Below the pieces are notes generated by a model. That model had not been told where the DNA came from. It did not search any database and worked only from the letters and a program-made list of their open reading frames with translations. 64,000 bases of DNA from Crocinitomicaceae bacterium (lineage in GTDB: Bacteria > Bacteroidota > Bacteroidia > Flavobacteriales_D > Sanyastnellaceae): contig PACT01000019.1 of assembly GCA_002700285.1 (NCBI GenBank), forward strand, positions 1-64,000, written 5' to 3'. The first letter of the stretch is position 1. Each line of letters opens with the position of its first letter. Shown in pieces: positions 34,920 to 44,124 of this stretch. The position numbers and the translations under genes are program-made.

Positions 34920-35327
34920 GGTTGGAAACCTGTTCACCATTCCTTCAGCCATTTTTTTAAACAAGCTGTTTAATGCTGGCTCTACCATCATTCTGGTAAA
35001 TGGATTTAGATCTGCATCACTTCGGACATAACAAGTAGAACCCTGAGAATGATCTGCGGCGATGACTTCCAAAGAAAACTTCACAGGAGAAGGAGCGACT
35101 GTATTTAGGCGCAAAATCATTCCCTCAGTAAGGTTTTCTAAATCTTTTTCAAGATGAATCGAAACACCTCCTTTTACTTTAAAAGAACACGTGTCACCCT
35201 TCGATGTGAAATCATTGACTTCACCTTCAGGAAGCACCTCCCCTATGATGTCGAGACTTTTTAATTCAGTAGATAAAGCTGAAACAGAGATTCCCAAAAC
35301 AACTTTTGGACCTTCGAAAGAAATCAT
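34911..35327 (-). CDS. SRPBCC/START-like domain protein
   Basis: A 138-aa protein of the polyketide-cyclase/START-like fold as judged from the pattern: an N-terminal strand-helix (ISVSALSTELKSLDIIGEVLP), a curved sheet (TCSFKVKGGVSIHLEKDL) and a long C-terminal helix (FTRMMVEPALNSLFKKMAEGMV). These pockets bind lipids or other hydrophobic ligands; no ligand can be named. I prefer the ATG at 35327, giving an ATGA overlap with pyrE, over the 8-codon-longer ORF. It is the second gene of the pyrE unit. Confidence 0.72.
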   Translation of the reverse strand: MISFEGPKVVLGISVSALSTELKSLDIIGEVLPEGEVNDFTSKGDTCSFKVKGGVSIHLEKDLENLTEGMILRLNTVAPSPVKFSLEVIAADHSQGSTCYVRSDADLNPFTRMMVEPALNSLFKKMAEGMVNRFPTSP

Positions 35328-35980
35328 ACCGGCAGATGATTGTTGCTCCAAGATACTGGGTCAGCTGACCAGCCGTCCAATTCTTTTTTCTGAGCGTCAG
35401 TGATGTACTCTGATTTACATGCAACGTCAAGCATCGTAGCGTAATCAGTCAAAGTGAAGAAAGAACATGCTTTTTCAGAAAATCGATCCACCGCATCGGG
35501 GAATCCATATGTAAAGAACGCAAGCAAACCTTTGACTTCAAGTCCAGCATCTCTAAGCGCATCAACAGCTGACAATGAACTCTTGCCCGTAGATATTAGG
35601 TCCTCAATTACGAAAACACTACTAAATCCGGAAAAGTCACCCTCGATTCTTTGTTGCTTGCCATGACTCTTTGCAGAAGCCCTTACATAAATGAAAGGAA
35701 TACCTAATTCCTGCGCAATTAAAGCACCTAAAGCGATACCTCCAGTGGCGACTCCAGCAATTGCTTCAGGTTTTCCTGTGCGTTCGACAATCGCCTCAGA
35801 GGCAATCTGACGAATATAAGTTCGGATGTTCGGATGGCTTAATATGCGCCTATTGTCGCAGTAAATTGGAGACTTTCTTCCACTTGCCCACGTAAATGGC
35901 TGTTCAGGAGATAATTGAATCGCTTTGATTCGTAGTAAAAATTCAGCTACCTTTCGTTGATTCTCATTGCTATTAGACAT
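35324..35980 (-). CDS. pyrE: Orotate phosphoribosyltransferase
   Basis: A 218-aa PRTase that joins orotate to PRPP in UMP synthesis. SPEQPFTWASGRKSPIYCDNR, GVATGGIALGALIAQ and the PRPP-binding VFVIEDLISTGKSSLSA are typical. The ORF track starts 73 codons too early; the ATG at 35980 gives the normal N-terminus. A perfect -7 box (TACATTTG) sits 4 nt before this ATG, so the mRNA is probably leaderless. It is divergent from the NUDIX gene with overlapping 5' regions. Confidence 0.94.
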   Translation of the reverse strand: MSNSNENQRKVAEFLLRIKAIQLSPEQPFTWASGRKSPIYCDNRRILSHPNIRTYIRQIASEAIVERTGKPEAIAGVATGGIALGALIAQELGIPFIYVRASAKSHGKQQRIEGDFSGFSSVFVIEDLISTGKSSLSAVDALRDAGLEVKGLLAFFTYGFPDAVDRFSEKACSFFTLTDYATMLDVACKSEYITDAQKKELDGWSADPVSWSNNHLPV

Positions 35981-35984
35981 GTCA

Positions 35985-35992
35985 CAAATGTA
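35985..35992 (-). promoter_or_regulatory. Predicted -7 box of pyrE (leaderless geometry)
   Basis: Minus strand TACATTTG-TGAC-ATG: box, 4 nt, start codon. The TTTGTGACATG stretch is identical to that before bshB1. It overlaps the start codon of the divergent NUDIX gene. Confidence 0.45.
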
Positions 35993-36614
35993 CGTTGTAT
36001 TTATGCTGAACCGAAAGGTACGTTTTGTCAATTCAGCGGCAGGAAATATGAAGTCAACGGGTTCGATATTATCCATTTTTAATCCCGATAAAAAAACGCT
36101 AAAAGAACTACCAAAGTTCATTAAAGCGCACAATGAGGTCGAAGAGGTTATGCTTGTGAGTGACGATGTCGAAGCACTTTGGATCCGATTTTGTCTCAAC
36201 TATTTTGAAGTTCTTTCTGCTGGAGGAATGGTTCTAAATTCGAAAAACAAGGTTCTTTGGATTAACCGAAACAATCACTGGGACTTACCCAAGGGCAAGG
36301 TAGAGCCGGGAGAAAGCCTAGAAGATGCAGCCATGAGAGAAGTCAGCGAAGAAACCGGGATAGAAAACCTCAAGATTACAGGAGATCTTGCGACCACATA
36401 TCATACTTATGACATCGATGGCGTTGTGCATTTAAAAACAACGTTTTGGTTTTCCATGCAACACAAAGGAGGAGATACTGTAGGAATACCCCAGGCAATA
36501 GAAGGCATCACAGAGGTGAAATGGCTTAAAAACCCTGTCCCAAAGAAGATTTGGGATTCTACATACGGAAGCATTCGAATCGTCGTGAATGCTTTTATAA
36601 AGCGTTCTATTTAA
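35988..36614 (+). CDS. NUDIX hydrolase
   Basis: A 208-aa protein whose C-terminal domain carries the Nudix box GKVEPGESLEDAAMREVSEETGI (GX5EX7REUXEEXG) around residues 100-120, so it hydrolyses a nucleoside-diphosphate-linked compound. The N-terminal 75 residues are a separate small domain seen in Bacteroidota NUDIX proteins. I place the start at the ATG 35988 (MYVVFMLNRKV); the ATG at 35979 would make its start codon overlap that of pyrE, and a TTG at 35967 also exists. Its end overlaps the convergent secreted thioredoxin-like gene by 8 bp. Confidence 0.85.
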   Translation: MYVVFMLNRKVRFVNSAAGNMKSTGSILSIFNPDKKTLKELPKFIKAHNEVEEVMLVSDDVEALWIRFCLNYFEVLSAGGMVLNSKNKVLWINRNNHWDLPKGKVEPGESLEDAAMREVSEETGIENLKITGDLATTYHTYDIDGVVHLKTTFWFSMQHKGGDTVGIPQAIEGITEVKWLKNPVPKKIWDSTYGSIRIVVNAFIKRSI

Positions 36615-38010
36615 GCTTTATAAGTACTTGACCTAACCCTTGACTGGGGAGGCGAGTGGACACCGAGTGGACTTCAAGCATAGGAGATAATATAATTGTT
36701 TGCGGTATGGACTCGATTGAAAGGCCGTCCAACCATCTCGTATCCGCACCTACCCAGCGTAACATATCTGAGGAATATTGACGAGAATCCAACAATTCGT
36801 CCCACGCCAAACGCGTTCCATCAATACTTAGTACAACAAACTGTATGTCGTTCCGTGCACTTTGCAATGATCTTTCAACGGCTCTAAAGGCCGACCATTC
36901 ACGCATGCTCGCGGAACTTCCAGATTTGACAACGAGAATCGCAGTCCATTTACCTTCCAATTCGTCCAAGGAAATCAAATCTAAAGCGGGAGTTGTCCAA
37001 ACTTGATTGACCACATCCAAAGCGCTCCATACCTCTGATCCTTTCATCATCCGCAAAGACGAAAGTGGCGAGTTGGCATTATTTAACCACCACAATGATG
37101 CGATTGGGTTTGGCTCCGACAGCTCCCACCACCACATTGCAAGTGCGACCTCATCCAAAGCACATCCGAGTGCCAGCGCAATTGAATCTGAGTGGTTATT
37201 ACTTACCCAAGAAATGAGTTCAGATGGAGGCGCGACTTCTTGGTACCAACTTTTATTGACTTCTATCCAGGACGAACACCAGCCATGAGATTGGACTTTT
37301 TCAAGAATTGTTCTCGTGGTATCCGCACTGGATTCTTCTTGCCAAAACTGCCTCAACAATTTACTGGATAAGCCAGAATCTCTTTTCCATTGTAATCTTA
37401 GTGCAAACACCAAATCTCTGTAATGAGAAGGGTGTATAAAAGCCGAATCTGAAAGCAGGTTTGTGCACGCATCTTCAAAAACCAAATCTAACGAATCTGT
37501 ATAATTTAAATCGACCAATCTGGCCCCACCTCCAACGGCTCCAGACAAAGCCATTCTGTCATACATCGCGAGTTCATCGAGTTCAGCAGCAAACAATCTA
37601 AGACGATCGTATTTCCATGAAGGGTGTTCTGCTCCCCAATTCGATTTTGACATGACCCTTCTTAACCTTGTCGGACCCACAGGAGATTTGTGTAAAGTCA
37701 ATGTATCTGATACCATTTCATTGGGTCTTGAAAGAATTTTCCAGCTCCACGGTGGGGCTTCGAATTCGTAGACACGCGTCGATGCCTGTGGTTGACGAAA
37801 TGAGAAGCTTCCTTCTGAGTTCACAGGCAATATGTCTATTAACGTCCGATTTCCCACCACGCCATCTAACGCTTCATACATAAATAAAAATGAGGGAGGG
37901 CCTGATTGCACTTCATCCCAACCTGACATGACGCCTTGAATGAGATTTTGAGAAAACACCAATCCACTGGCTTGGAAGAACAAGAGAAAAACCAAGCAAC
38001 AGCTCTTCAT
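36607..38010 (-). CDS. Secreted protein, degenerate thioredoxin/TlpA-like
   Basis: A 467-aa protein with signal peptide (CCLVFLLFFQASGLVFSQ) from the ATG at 38010. The mature N-terminus resembles the DUF4369-like domain in front of many Bacteroidota TlpA proteins (strand-rich, ILPVNSEGSFSF). The C-terminal 110 residues follow a thioredoxin fold pattern (WTAILVVKSGSSASMREWSAF, FVVLSIDGTRLAWDELL, IPQTIILSP with the cis-Pro) but where CxxC should be there is SGSSAS, so it cannot do thiol redox. It is unusually rich in Trp and Ser. It is the last gene after coaD, 13 nt away. Role unknown. Confidence 0.68.
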   Translation of the reverse strand: MKSCCLVFLLFFQASGLVFSQNLIQGVMSGWDEVQSGPPSFLFMYEALDGVVGNRTLIDILPVNSEGSFSFRQPQASTRVYEFEAPPWSWKILSRPNEMVSDTLTLHKSPVGPTRLRRVMSKSNWGAEHPSWKYDRLRLFAAELDELAMYDRMALSGAVGGGARLVDLNYTDSLDLVFEDACTNLLSDSAFIHPSHYRDLVFALRLQWKRDSGLSSKLLRQFWQEESSADTTRTILEKVQSHGWCSSWIEVNKSWYQEVAPPSELISWVSNNHSDSIALALGCALDEVALAMWWWELSEPNPIASLWWLNNANSPLSSLRMMKGSEVWSALDVVNQVWTTPALDLISLDELEGKWTAILVVKSGSSASMREWSAFRAVERSLQSARNDIQFVVLSIDGTRLAWDELLDSRQYSSDMLRWVGADTRWLDGLSIESIPQTIILSPMLEVHSVSTRLPSQGLGQVLIKLK

Positions 38011-38023
38011 GTCAAGCACGTGT

Positions 38024-38485
38024 TTAGACAAAGTCCAGAACAGCTTTTGGCACAAAACTACTTACATCCCCACCGTTTGCTAAAATATCACGTACAACAG
38101 TCGAACTTATAGGCGCAAATTCAGGATCTGTAAATAAGATGACTGTTTCTAAGGAAGGATTGAGCTTTTTTGTCATTTGGGCGATCGTCCGCTCATACTC
38201 AAAATCAGCGCCATTCCTCACACCCCGAAGCATCCATTCAGCTTTAACCTTCTCACAAAAACGTACCGTAAGACCAGAAAACGTTTCAACATTAACAGAA
38301 GCCGCATTTGAAAAAACGCGTGTCAACATCTCAATACGTTGGTCGAGTGTAAACATGGATTTCTTAGACCCATTGACGCCTATAGCAATGACAATCTCAT
38401 CGAACATTGGGATCGCTCGACGAATAATATTCTCATGCCCAAGTGTAATGGGATCGAAAGAACCGGGGAAAACTGCACGTCTCAT
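38024..38485 (-). CDS. coaD: Pantetheine-phosphate adenylyltransferase
   Basis: A 153-aa nucleotidyltransferase performing the penultimate step of coenzyme A synthesis. FPGSFDPITLGHENIIRRA holds the (T/H)xGH motif, RGVRNGADFEYERTIAQMTKKL binds substrate and PISSTVVRDIL is the conserved C-terminal motif. Length is standard. ATGA overlap with rsmD upstream puts it in the DUF3822-rsmD-coaD operon that is common in Bacteroidota. Confidence 0.96.
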   Translation of the reverse strand: MRRAVFPGSFDPITLGHENIIRRAIPMFDEIVIAIGVNGSKKSMFTLDQRIEMLTRVFSNAASVNVETFSGLTVRFCEKVKAEWMLRGVRNGADFEYERTIAQMTKKLNPSLETVILFTDPEFAPISSTVVRDILANGGDVSSFVPKAVLDFV

Positions 38486-39021
38486 GATTCGAAGGTAAAG
38501 AAACTAAAGTGTACATGACCAAATTTTCTGGACTCAACAAAACCATCTGCCCCACCAAATGCAATTCTTTCTCCATGCTCTAAGACAAAAAGTCCACCTT
38601 GGGCGACTAGTCCAGAATCTTTTACAAGCCCAGGAATTGATTCAAACTTATCCATGTCATAGGGTGGATCTGCAAATACGAAATCGTAAGGCGTACATGC
38701 TCTCCTCATAAAACCGAAACTGTCGTTGCACACAACAAGAACATTGTCGTAATCAAGGAGCTTAAACTGCGCTTTGATATAGCGACACGCTTTATTTTGT
38801 TTCTCTACTGAAGTCACAAATGCGGCTCCTCTGCTCGCACATTCAATCCCTACCATACCTGTTCCTGAAAACAAATCAAGCACCTGGGCGCCTTCAAGAT
38901 CAATCCTCGTTCTCAACAAATTAAACAACCCCTCTCTGCCAAAATCTGTTGTAGGTCTACCTTGAAAACCCTTCATAGGCTTCAATCTTCTTCCTCTCCA
39001 AGCACCACCAGTAATCCTCAC
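38482..39021 (-). CDS. rsmD: 16S rRNA (guanine(966)-N(2))-methyltransferase RsmD
   Basis: A 179-aa SAM-dependent methyltransferase modifying 16S rRNA in the 30S head. VLDLFSGTGMVGIE is motif I and FADPPYDM the N-methylation motif DPPY. The ORF track begins 15 codons earlier, but a GTG at 39021 gives a GTGA overlap with the DUF3822 stop and an N-terminus (V)RITGGAWRGRRL that matches the usual RsmD start, so I take GTG. This is one of several non-ATG starts in the window. Confidence 0.9.
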   Translation of the reverse strand: MRITGGAWRGRRLKPMKGFQGRPTTDFGREGLFNLLRTRIDLEGAQVLDLFSGTGMVGIECASRGAAFVTSVEKQNKACRYIKAQFKLLDYDNVLVVCNDSFGFMRRACTPYDFVFADPPYDMDKFESIPGLVKDSGLVAQGGLFVLEHGERIAFGGADGFVESRKFGHVHFSFFTFES

Positions 39022-39800
39022 TTGGAAAGCAATTTCAAGCCCTCCCATTTGGACTGCCCCAAACATTCTGTATCGGAAAAGAACCTTTTGAAAACCGCGT
39101 GTAAATCCTGACCGATGAGACCAGCAAACCTGACAGCAACACCATCTTGTTCTACCCCATTTCTGTGCATTGCATTGACGACAGAATACAGAATACTTTC
39201 TGGATCACCTTTCAATGAATGCCCACTCCAAACCGCATTGCCTCTGTAAGATGCTGCGAAATCTGCACCTCGCTTACCTGCATCAATAACCACTACCCAC
39301 ACATCTATTTGTCTGGATATACTGATTGCTGTTTGCATTAAAACAGCTGACTGAATGACTCCTTGTGCCTGTGGAAAGCTCCTCTTGACTGACTCCTCCC
39401 AATCTTCGTCTAGTCCCTCCACAAAAACGGGCTCACCTTCTATTGACTCAAGATGGCGTATCCTTAAGCCAACATCCGTTGCGGGCGCATGATGTAATTT
39501 AAACCATTTTTCTGCGGCTTCACTGTCGTCTTTTAAAACAATGGCAGGAACAATCGTTGTTCGCGCAAACCGTTGTGTATAGACCACTTCATTCACAGTG
39601 CTAAATCTCCCTTTAAGTGCACGTAAAACTTCAGGCAACATTGAAATTTTACTTACCGCTCGGTGGCCAAATGAAAATTCTGATTCCTGTGAAACCGAGT
39701 CGCGAAACATCCATGCCCATTGTACTTCACGTCCATCCCAACGCAAAAACAACCCTTTAGGATCCTTTCGGCTATCAGTATCAGTTGCGCCAGTTTCCAT
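39018..39800 (-). CDS. DUF3822 family protein (actin-like fold)
   Basis: A 260-aa protein in the position where Bacteroidota carry DUF3822, directly before rsmD and coaD. The family is thought to have an actin/ASKHA-like fold. Visible pattern: VVYTQRFARTTIVPAIVL, QTAISISRQIDVWVVVIDAGKRGADFAAS (a phosphate-loop-like strand and turn) and RFAGLIGQDLHAVF. Function is unknown; the conserved link to rsmD/coaD suggests a ribosome or CoA connection. It overlaps the upstream membrane-protein gene by 20 nt. Confidence 0.78.
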   Translation of the reverse strand: METGATDTDSRKDPKGLFLRWDGREVQWAWMFRDSVSQESEFSFGHRAVSKISMLPEVLRALKGRFSTVNEVVYTQRFARTTIVPAIVLKDDSEAAEKWFKLHHAPATDVGLRIRHLESIEGEPVFVEGLDEDWEESVKRSFPQAQGVIQSAVLMQTAISISRQIDVWVVVIDAGKRGADFAASYRGNAVWSGHSLKGDPESILYSVVNAMHRNGVEQDGVAVRFAGLIGQDLHAVFKRFFSDTECLGQSKWEGLKLLSK

Positions 39801-40662
39801 CAGTGTGAGCTTCGGTTGTGGATCCGAAACGAAGTGTATCTTTCTTTACTTTGTCGCGTCCAAAAGGCGTTGGATCTTGAACTAAAATTGTGGGCTGCCA
39901 CAAGCCACCTATCTCGACAACACCTACTTTCATTCTGAAACGTTCACCTGTATTCGGGTTAAAGGGCATCTCAGACAAATTAAACAATGGGAGCTTCGCT
40001 TTTTCTCGGTAATCTTGAGTCAGGTTCTCTGCATAAAAGCTCGTGTATGTTGTGTCACGAATTTTATAGGGACTGTTATCTTCCTCGATATTGGTCAGAA
40101 ACAAATCTCTATCTAATTCTAGCATCAAGGCCAAACTGTCAAGGTCGGATCGTTTGATGACGTAGCCTTCTTTAAAACTTTTTAACTCTGGCAACGTGTC
40201 ATGAAAAGACCCCATATTATAGGTTACAGGCATAACCTCAGAATGAATGAACAGCGCAAGACTGTCAAAATCAGGAGCAAATGTGCCAAATACAGATTTA
40301 TGTGCAATTTGGGTCTCTCTGATGTCCTTTAATCTTTGGATCGTTTTTGCTTGTACACTTTTCTTTGTTTTTTGAAATTTAATTTCATCATTGACAGATG
40401 AAATCACCGCATACCCCAAAACAAAAGAACAAGCAATCCCAAAAACAAGTATTTTTTTATAAAGATCGCTGTCAATTTTATCCAGGATTTCTGGAAGCGC
40501 AAATACACCTACCGCAATAAGCGCAAGGCCTGCAAACAACATCGCCAACGGCTGACTTTCGAGCGAATCACCAAGCAAATACTTAATCACTGGAACAATT
40601 CCTGCGATGATTAAAAATGCTGAGATGACATACTTACCAACGTCTTTACTATTCTTTTCCAT
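39781..40662 (-). CDS. Membrane protein with large extracytoplasmic domain, function unknown
   Basis: A 293-aa protein from the ATG at 40662 (the track's start one codon earlier is a TTG). Three hydrophobic helices (about 12-30, 40-56 and 70-90) are followed by a helical/coiled stretch (KFQKTKKSVQAKTIQRLKDIRETQIAHKSVFGTF) and a soluble domain with Asp/Leu-rich strands. The coiled part beginning after a membrane helix and KSVFGTFAPDFDSL recalls pilin-like or periplasmic sensor proteins, but I do not recognise it. It heads the DUF3822-rsmD-coaD operon, overlapping DUF3822 by 20 nt. Confidence 0.68.
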   Translation of the reverse strand: MEKNSKDVGKYVISAFLIIAGIVPVIKYLLGDSLESQPLAMLFAGLALIAVGVFALPEILDKIDSDLYKKILVFGIACSFVLGYAVISSVNDEIKFQKTKKSVQAKTIQRLKDIRETQIAHKSVFGTFAPDFDSLALFIHSEVMPVTYNMGSFHDTLPELKSFKEGYVIKRSDLDSLALMLELDRDLFLTNIEEDNSPYKIRDTTYTSFYAENLTQDYREKAKLPLFNLSEMPFNPNTGERFRMKVGVVEIGGLWQPTILVQDPTPFGRDKVKKDTLRFGSTTEAHTDGNWRN

Positions 40663-40760
40663 CAAAAATTTGTTTCGAGTGACGAAACTACAACATACAA
40701 CTTTTAATCCCTTAGTTATTGTTGCTTTTTCACAACAACACTCACGTAACTTCGGTGTTC

Positions 40761-42206
40761 ATGATACGTGCTTCTTCAAATGAACTTGCTGGCCAGCTTA
40801 AGTCTCATTTCCCTCACGCCCCAACCTTAGGACAGGAAAGGCTTATTCATGCTTTCTCAAAATTCTTGATCTCGAAAAAACCGCGTTGTACTTTAATCAT
40901 CAAGGGCTACGCTGGAACAGGGAAAACAACGTCTATCGGCGCCATCGTCCGTACACTTAAGGCGCAAAAAGTCCCGACAGTTCTGCTTGCCCCCACAGGA
41001 AGGGCCGCAAAGGTGATGGCTTCATATAGCGGAATCAATGCCTCAACAATTCACAGGAGAATCTATGTTGGCAAAAAAAACAGCGACGGATCTGACGGAT
41101 ATAAATTGGCACCTAATCATTATAAAAAAACAACCTTTATTGTAGATGAGGCATCCATGATTGGTGAATCTGGGGGACATTTAAATAATTTATTAGACAA
41201 TCTTCTTGAGTATGTATTTTCCGGAATCGAATGCCGACTCATTTTGGTAGGTGACGACGCCCAACTCCCTCCTGTGGGTTGTTCAACGAGTCCCGCATTA
41301 CAGGAAAAGAGATTAACAGAAAATCATTCACTCACCATCGCAACTGTTGAACTGACAGAAGTCGTTCGACAAGAACTCGACAGCAGCATCCTTGCAAATG
41401 CACATGGTTTACGCCTCGACATCTCAAATGCCATTGACAAAGACAAAATAGATTATCCGCAATTGGACTTAAGCTTGGGACCTGATGTCATGAGACTTCC
41501 TGGATTAGAACTTCAGGACTTTCTCGAAACACTGCATGGCCGATTTGGAGAAGATGGGGTGATTGTCATTACAAGGTCAAATAAAAGGGCAGTACTCTTT
41601 AACCAACAGATTAGACAGCGGATCTTATGGCAAGAAGAAGACATCAATGCGGGAGATAGACTGATGGTGGTCAGAAATAATTATTTTTGGCTTAAAGACC
41701 ATACTGAATTGCCGGTTGACCTGATTGCCAACGGTGACATGTTAGAGGTCGTTCGGATTTCATCAAGATTTACGAGGTATGGACACGAATTCGCAGAAGT
41801 AGATGTGACTATTTCTGACTTCCCTGACTATCCATCATTTACAGTCACCATTTTATTGAGCATGTTAAATGACACAAAAGCCTCAATGTCCCAAGCGGAT
41901 ACAAAAGCACTTTATAACGCAATCGGAGAAGATTATTCAGACTTAAAAACGAAGACTGCGATCCGTAAAGCTATCAATGCGGACCCCTGCTACCAAGCAC
42001 TGCAAGTCAAGTTTGCGTATAGTTTAACCTGCCACAAAGCACAAGGGGGACAATGGCCAGCAGTCATTATTGACCAAGGATATATCAGTGAGGAAATGAT
42101 CGACAGAGATTGGTTACGTTGGCTTTACACAGCATTTACGAGGGCAGAAAAAGAACTTTATTTGTTGAATTTCGACGATAAGTTTTTTCCAAAACAATCA
42201 GAATAG
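40761..42206 (+). CDS. RecD/Dda-like superfamily 1B DNA helicase
   Basis: A 481-aa ATP-dependent helicase. Walker A is [14 protein letters not shown] (about residues 48-61), Walker B/DExx [11 protein letters not shown], then [12 protein letters not shown], and near the C-terminus the UvrD-like motif [18 protein letters not shown] and [14 protein letters not shown]. It resembles short RecD2-like/Dda enzymes that unwind 5'-3' and help in repair or replication restart; no RecB/RecC partner is present. I use the ATG at 40761, where homologous sequence begins. It is divergent from the unknown membrane protein. Confidence 0.87.
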   Translation: MIRASSNELAGQLKSHFPHAPTLGQERLIHAFSKFLISKKPRCTLIIKGYAGTGKTTSIGAIVRTLKAQKVPTVLLAPTGRAAKVMASYSGINASTIHRRIYVGKKNSDGSDGYKLAPNHYKKTTFIVDEASMIGESGGHLNNLLDNLLEYVFSGIECRLILVGDDAQLPPVGCSTSPALQEKRLTENHSLTIATVELTEVVRQELDSSILANAHGLRLDISNAIDKDKIDYPQLDLSLGPDVMRLPGLELQDFLETLHGRFGEDGVIVITRSNKRAVLFNQQIRQRILWQEEDINAGDRLMVVRNNYFWLKDHTELPVDLIANGDMLEVVRISSRFTRYGHEFAEVDVTISDFPDYPSFTVTILLSMLNDTKASMSQADTKALYNAIGEDYSDLKTKTAIRKAINADPCYQALQVKFAYSLTCHKAQGGQWPAVIIDQGYISEEMIDRDWLRWLYTAFTRAEKELYLLNFDDKFFPKQSE

Positions 42207-42280
42207 CGTGTATTCTCAACCTGAATAACACTCAAAACCCTGCCTTTTATTTAGGAATAGGGAAAATGAATGTAAAGTCC

Positions 42281-42288
42281 TATTTTTG
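42281..42288 (+). promoter_or_regulatory. Predicted -7 box of ndk-icd
   Basis: TATTTTTG followed by CACC, 22 nt before the ndk ATG, predicting a leader of about 16 nt. The same TTTTGCACC string recurs in the DEAD-box helicase promoter. No clear -33 TTG. Confidence 0.45.
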
Positions 42289-42310
42289 CACCCCAATAAA
42301 CAATTTTACT

Positions 42311-42730
42311 ATGGCTACAAACCGAACATTTACAATGCTCAAGCCTGACGCTACGGCAGCAGGCAACACAGGAAAGATTATCGATCGAATGATTGAAGCT
42401 GGATTTGCGATCAAAGCAATGAAGTGGACACAACTATCTAAAACGCAAGCTGAGGCATTCTATGCAGTACACGCTGAACGTCCTTTCTACGGAGAGTTGG
42501 TAGAATACATGACTTCAGGACCTATCGTTGCGATGATTCTCGAAAAGGATAATGCAGTGGCTTCATTCAGGGAGCTTATCGGAGCAACGAACCCAGCTGA
42601 GGCTGCACCAGGAACGATTCGCGCAGATTTTGCAGAAAGTATTTCTGCGAACGCTGTTCACGGGTCTGATTCTGACGACAACGCATTGATCGAAGGAAGG
42701 TTTTACTTTAGTGAAAGAGAAGAAGCTTAG
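42311..42730 (+). CDS. ndk: Nucleoside diphosphate kinase
   Basis: A 139-aa enzyme that equalises nucleoside triphosphate pools. [10 protein letters not shown] (opening), the region around [27 protein letters not shown] and the active-site histidine in [12 protein letters not shown] are all standard. The ATG at 42311 is used, since the ORF track includes 15 upstream codons with no homology. It lies 3 nt before icd and probably shares its transcript. Confidence 0.96.
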   Translation: MATNRTFTMLKPDATAAGNTGKIIDRMIEAGFAIKAMKWTQLSKTQAEAFYAVHAERPFYGELVEYMTSGPIVAMILEKDNAVASFRELIGATNPAEAAPGTIRADFAESISANAVHGSDSDDNALIEGRFYFSEREEA

Positions 42731-42733
42731 ACG

Positions 42734-43966
42734 ATGAATAAGATCAAAGTAGAAAACCCAGTTGTTGAGATTGATGGGGATGAAATGACTCGCATCATTT
42801 GGCAATTCATTAAGGATAAACTTATTCTTCCATATTTAGACATCGAGCTTTTGTACTTCGATTTAGGTGTTGAGAAGCGTGATGAGACGAATGACCAAAT
42901 CACAATCGACGCCGCAGAAGCTATTAACAAATACCACGTAGGCGTCAAATGTGCAACCATTACTCCAGACGAAGGAAGGGTTGAAGAGTTTGGCCTAAAA
43001 AAGATGTGGCGCTCACCCAATGGAACCATCAGAAACATTATCGGAGGGACTGTTTTTCGTGAGCCTATCATCATGAAGAACGTTCCGCGTTTGGTTCCAG
43101 GATGGACAAAGCCAATATGTATCGGACGTCATGCCTTTGGAGATCAGTACAAAGCCACCGACACAGTCATTAAAGGCAAAGGGACATTAACAATGTCTTT
43201 CGTGCCTGAGGGAGGCGGTGAAGCAACCGAATGGACCGTTTATAATTTCGAAGGTGATGGTGGAGTTGCGATGAGCATGTACAATACTGACGAAAGCATT
43301 TACGGATTTGCGCATTCATGCATGAACCAAGCGCTGACGAAGAACTGGCCGCTATATCTCTCAACAAAGAACACGATTCTCAAAGCATATGACGGGCGAT
43401 TTAAGGACATCTTCCAAGAAGTATACGAGGAACATTACGCTGAGAAATTTGCCACTGCAGGAATTATATATGAGCATCGTCTAATTGATGACATGGTTGC
43501 AGCAGCGATGAAATGGAGTGGTGGATTCGTTTGGGCATGTAAAAATTACGATGGAGATGTACAATCTGACACCGTTGCTCAGGGATTTGGTTCGTTGGGA
43601 CTGATGACTTCAGTGTTGGTGACGCCTGATGGCGGAACCATGGAAGCTGAAGCGGCACACGGAACTGTAACGCGACACTTCAGAGAGCACCAGAAGGGAA
43701 ATAAAACGTCTACAAATCCTATCGCATCAATATTTGCGTGGACCAGGGGTCTGAACTTCAGAGGCAAGCTAGATTCCAACGAAGCACTTAGAAATTTCGC
43801 GGATACGCTAGAGCAAGTGTGTGTGAATGTTGTAGAAAGTGGACGAATGACAAAAGACCTCGCACTCTTAATTCACGGAAAGGACATGACCTCTGAACAT
43901 TGGCTCACAACTGAAGCCTTTTTAGAAGCTATTGACAATGACCTGAAGGTTCGAATGGACGCATAA
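42734..43966 (+). CDS. icd: Isocitrate dehydrogenase, NADP-dependent (eukaryote-like type)
   Basis: A 410-aa TCA-cycle enzyme making 2-oxoglutarate, CO2 and [21 protein letters not shown], the substrate loop [32 protein letters not shown] and [26 protein letters not shown] are typical of the homodimeric eukaryotic-like class, not the E. coli class. It works next to aconitase B encoded 6 kb away. Downstream is a strong terminator (43991-44025). Confidence 0.95.
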   Translation: MNKIKVENPVVEIDGDEMTRIIWQFIKDKLILPYLDIELLYFDLGVEKRDETNDQITIDAAEAINKYHVGVKCATITPDEGRVEEFGLKKMWRSPNGTIRNIIGGTVFREPIIMKNVPRLVPGWTKPICIGRHAFGDQYKATDTVIKGKGTLTMSFVPEGGGEATEWTVYNFEGDGGVAMSMYNTDESIYGFAHSCMNQALTKNWPLYLSTKNTILKAYDGRFKDIFQEVYEEHYAEKFATAGIIYEHRLIDDMVAAAMKWSGGFVWACKNYDGDVQSDTVAQGFGSLGLMTSVLVTPDGGTMEAEAAHGTVTRHFREHQKGNKTSTNPIASIFAWTRGLNFRGKLDSNEALRNFADTLEQVCVNVVESGRMTKDLALLIHGKDMTSEHWLTTEAFLEAIDNDLKVRMDA

Positions 43967-43990
43967 GCGTTTGTTTAAATATTTTATTTT

Positions 43991-44025
43991 AAAAGTAGAA
44001 TCCAATAGTCTTGGATTCTACTTTT
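43991..44025 (+). terminator. Intrinsic terminator of the ndk-icd operon
   Basis: AAAAGTAGAATCCAA and TTGGATTCTACTTTT form a perfect 15-bp stem with a 5-nt loop (TAGTC), followed by TT-A-TTTTTT. The flanks are also A/T-rich on the other strand. Confidence 0.9.
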
Positions 44026-44124
44026 TTATTTTTTGGCAAAAAATGGGGGCTTTATAGCTGCTACCTGACTCAAAGAATACGTTCTTGCTGAAAATGGAAC
44101 CTCTAGAAGTAATATCTTTACATT

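Noticed and set aside
35324-36199. 291-aa pyrE start
   Set aside because: The first 73 codons are antisense to the NUDIX gene; the ATG at 35980 starts a normal OPRTase and has a matching -7 box.
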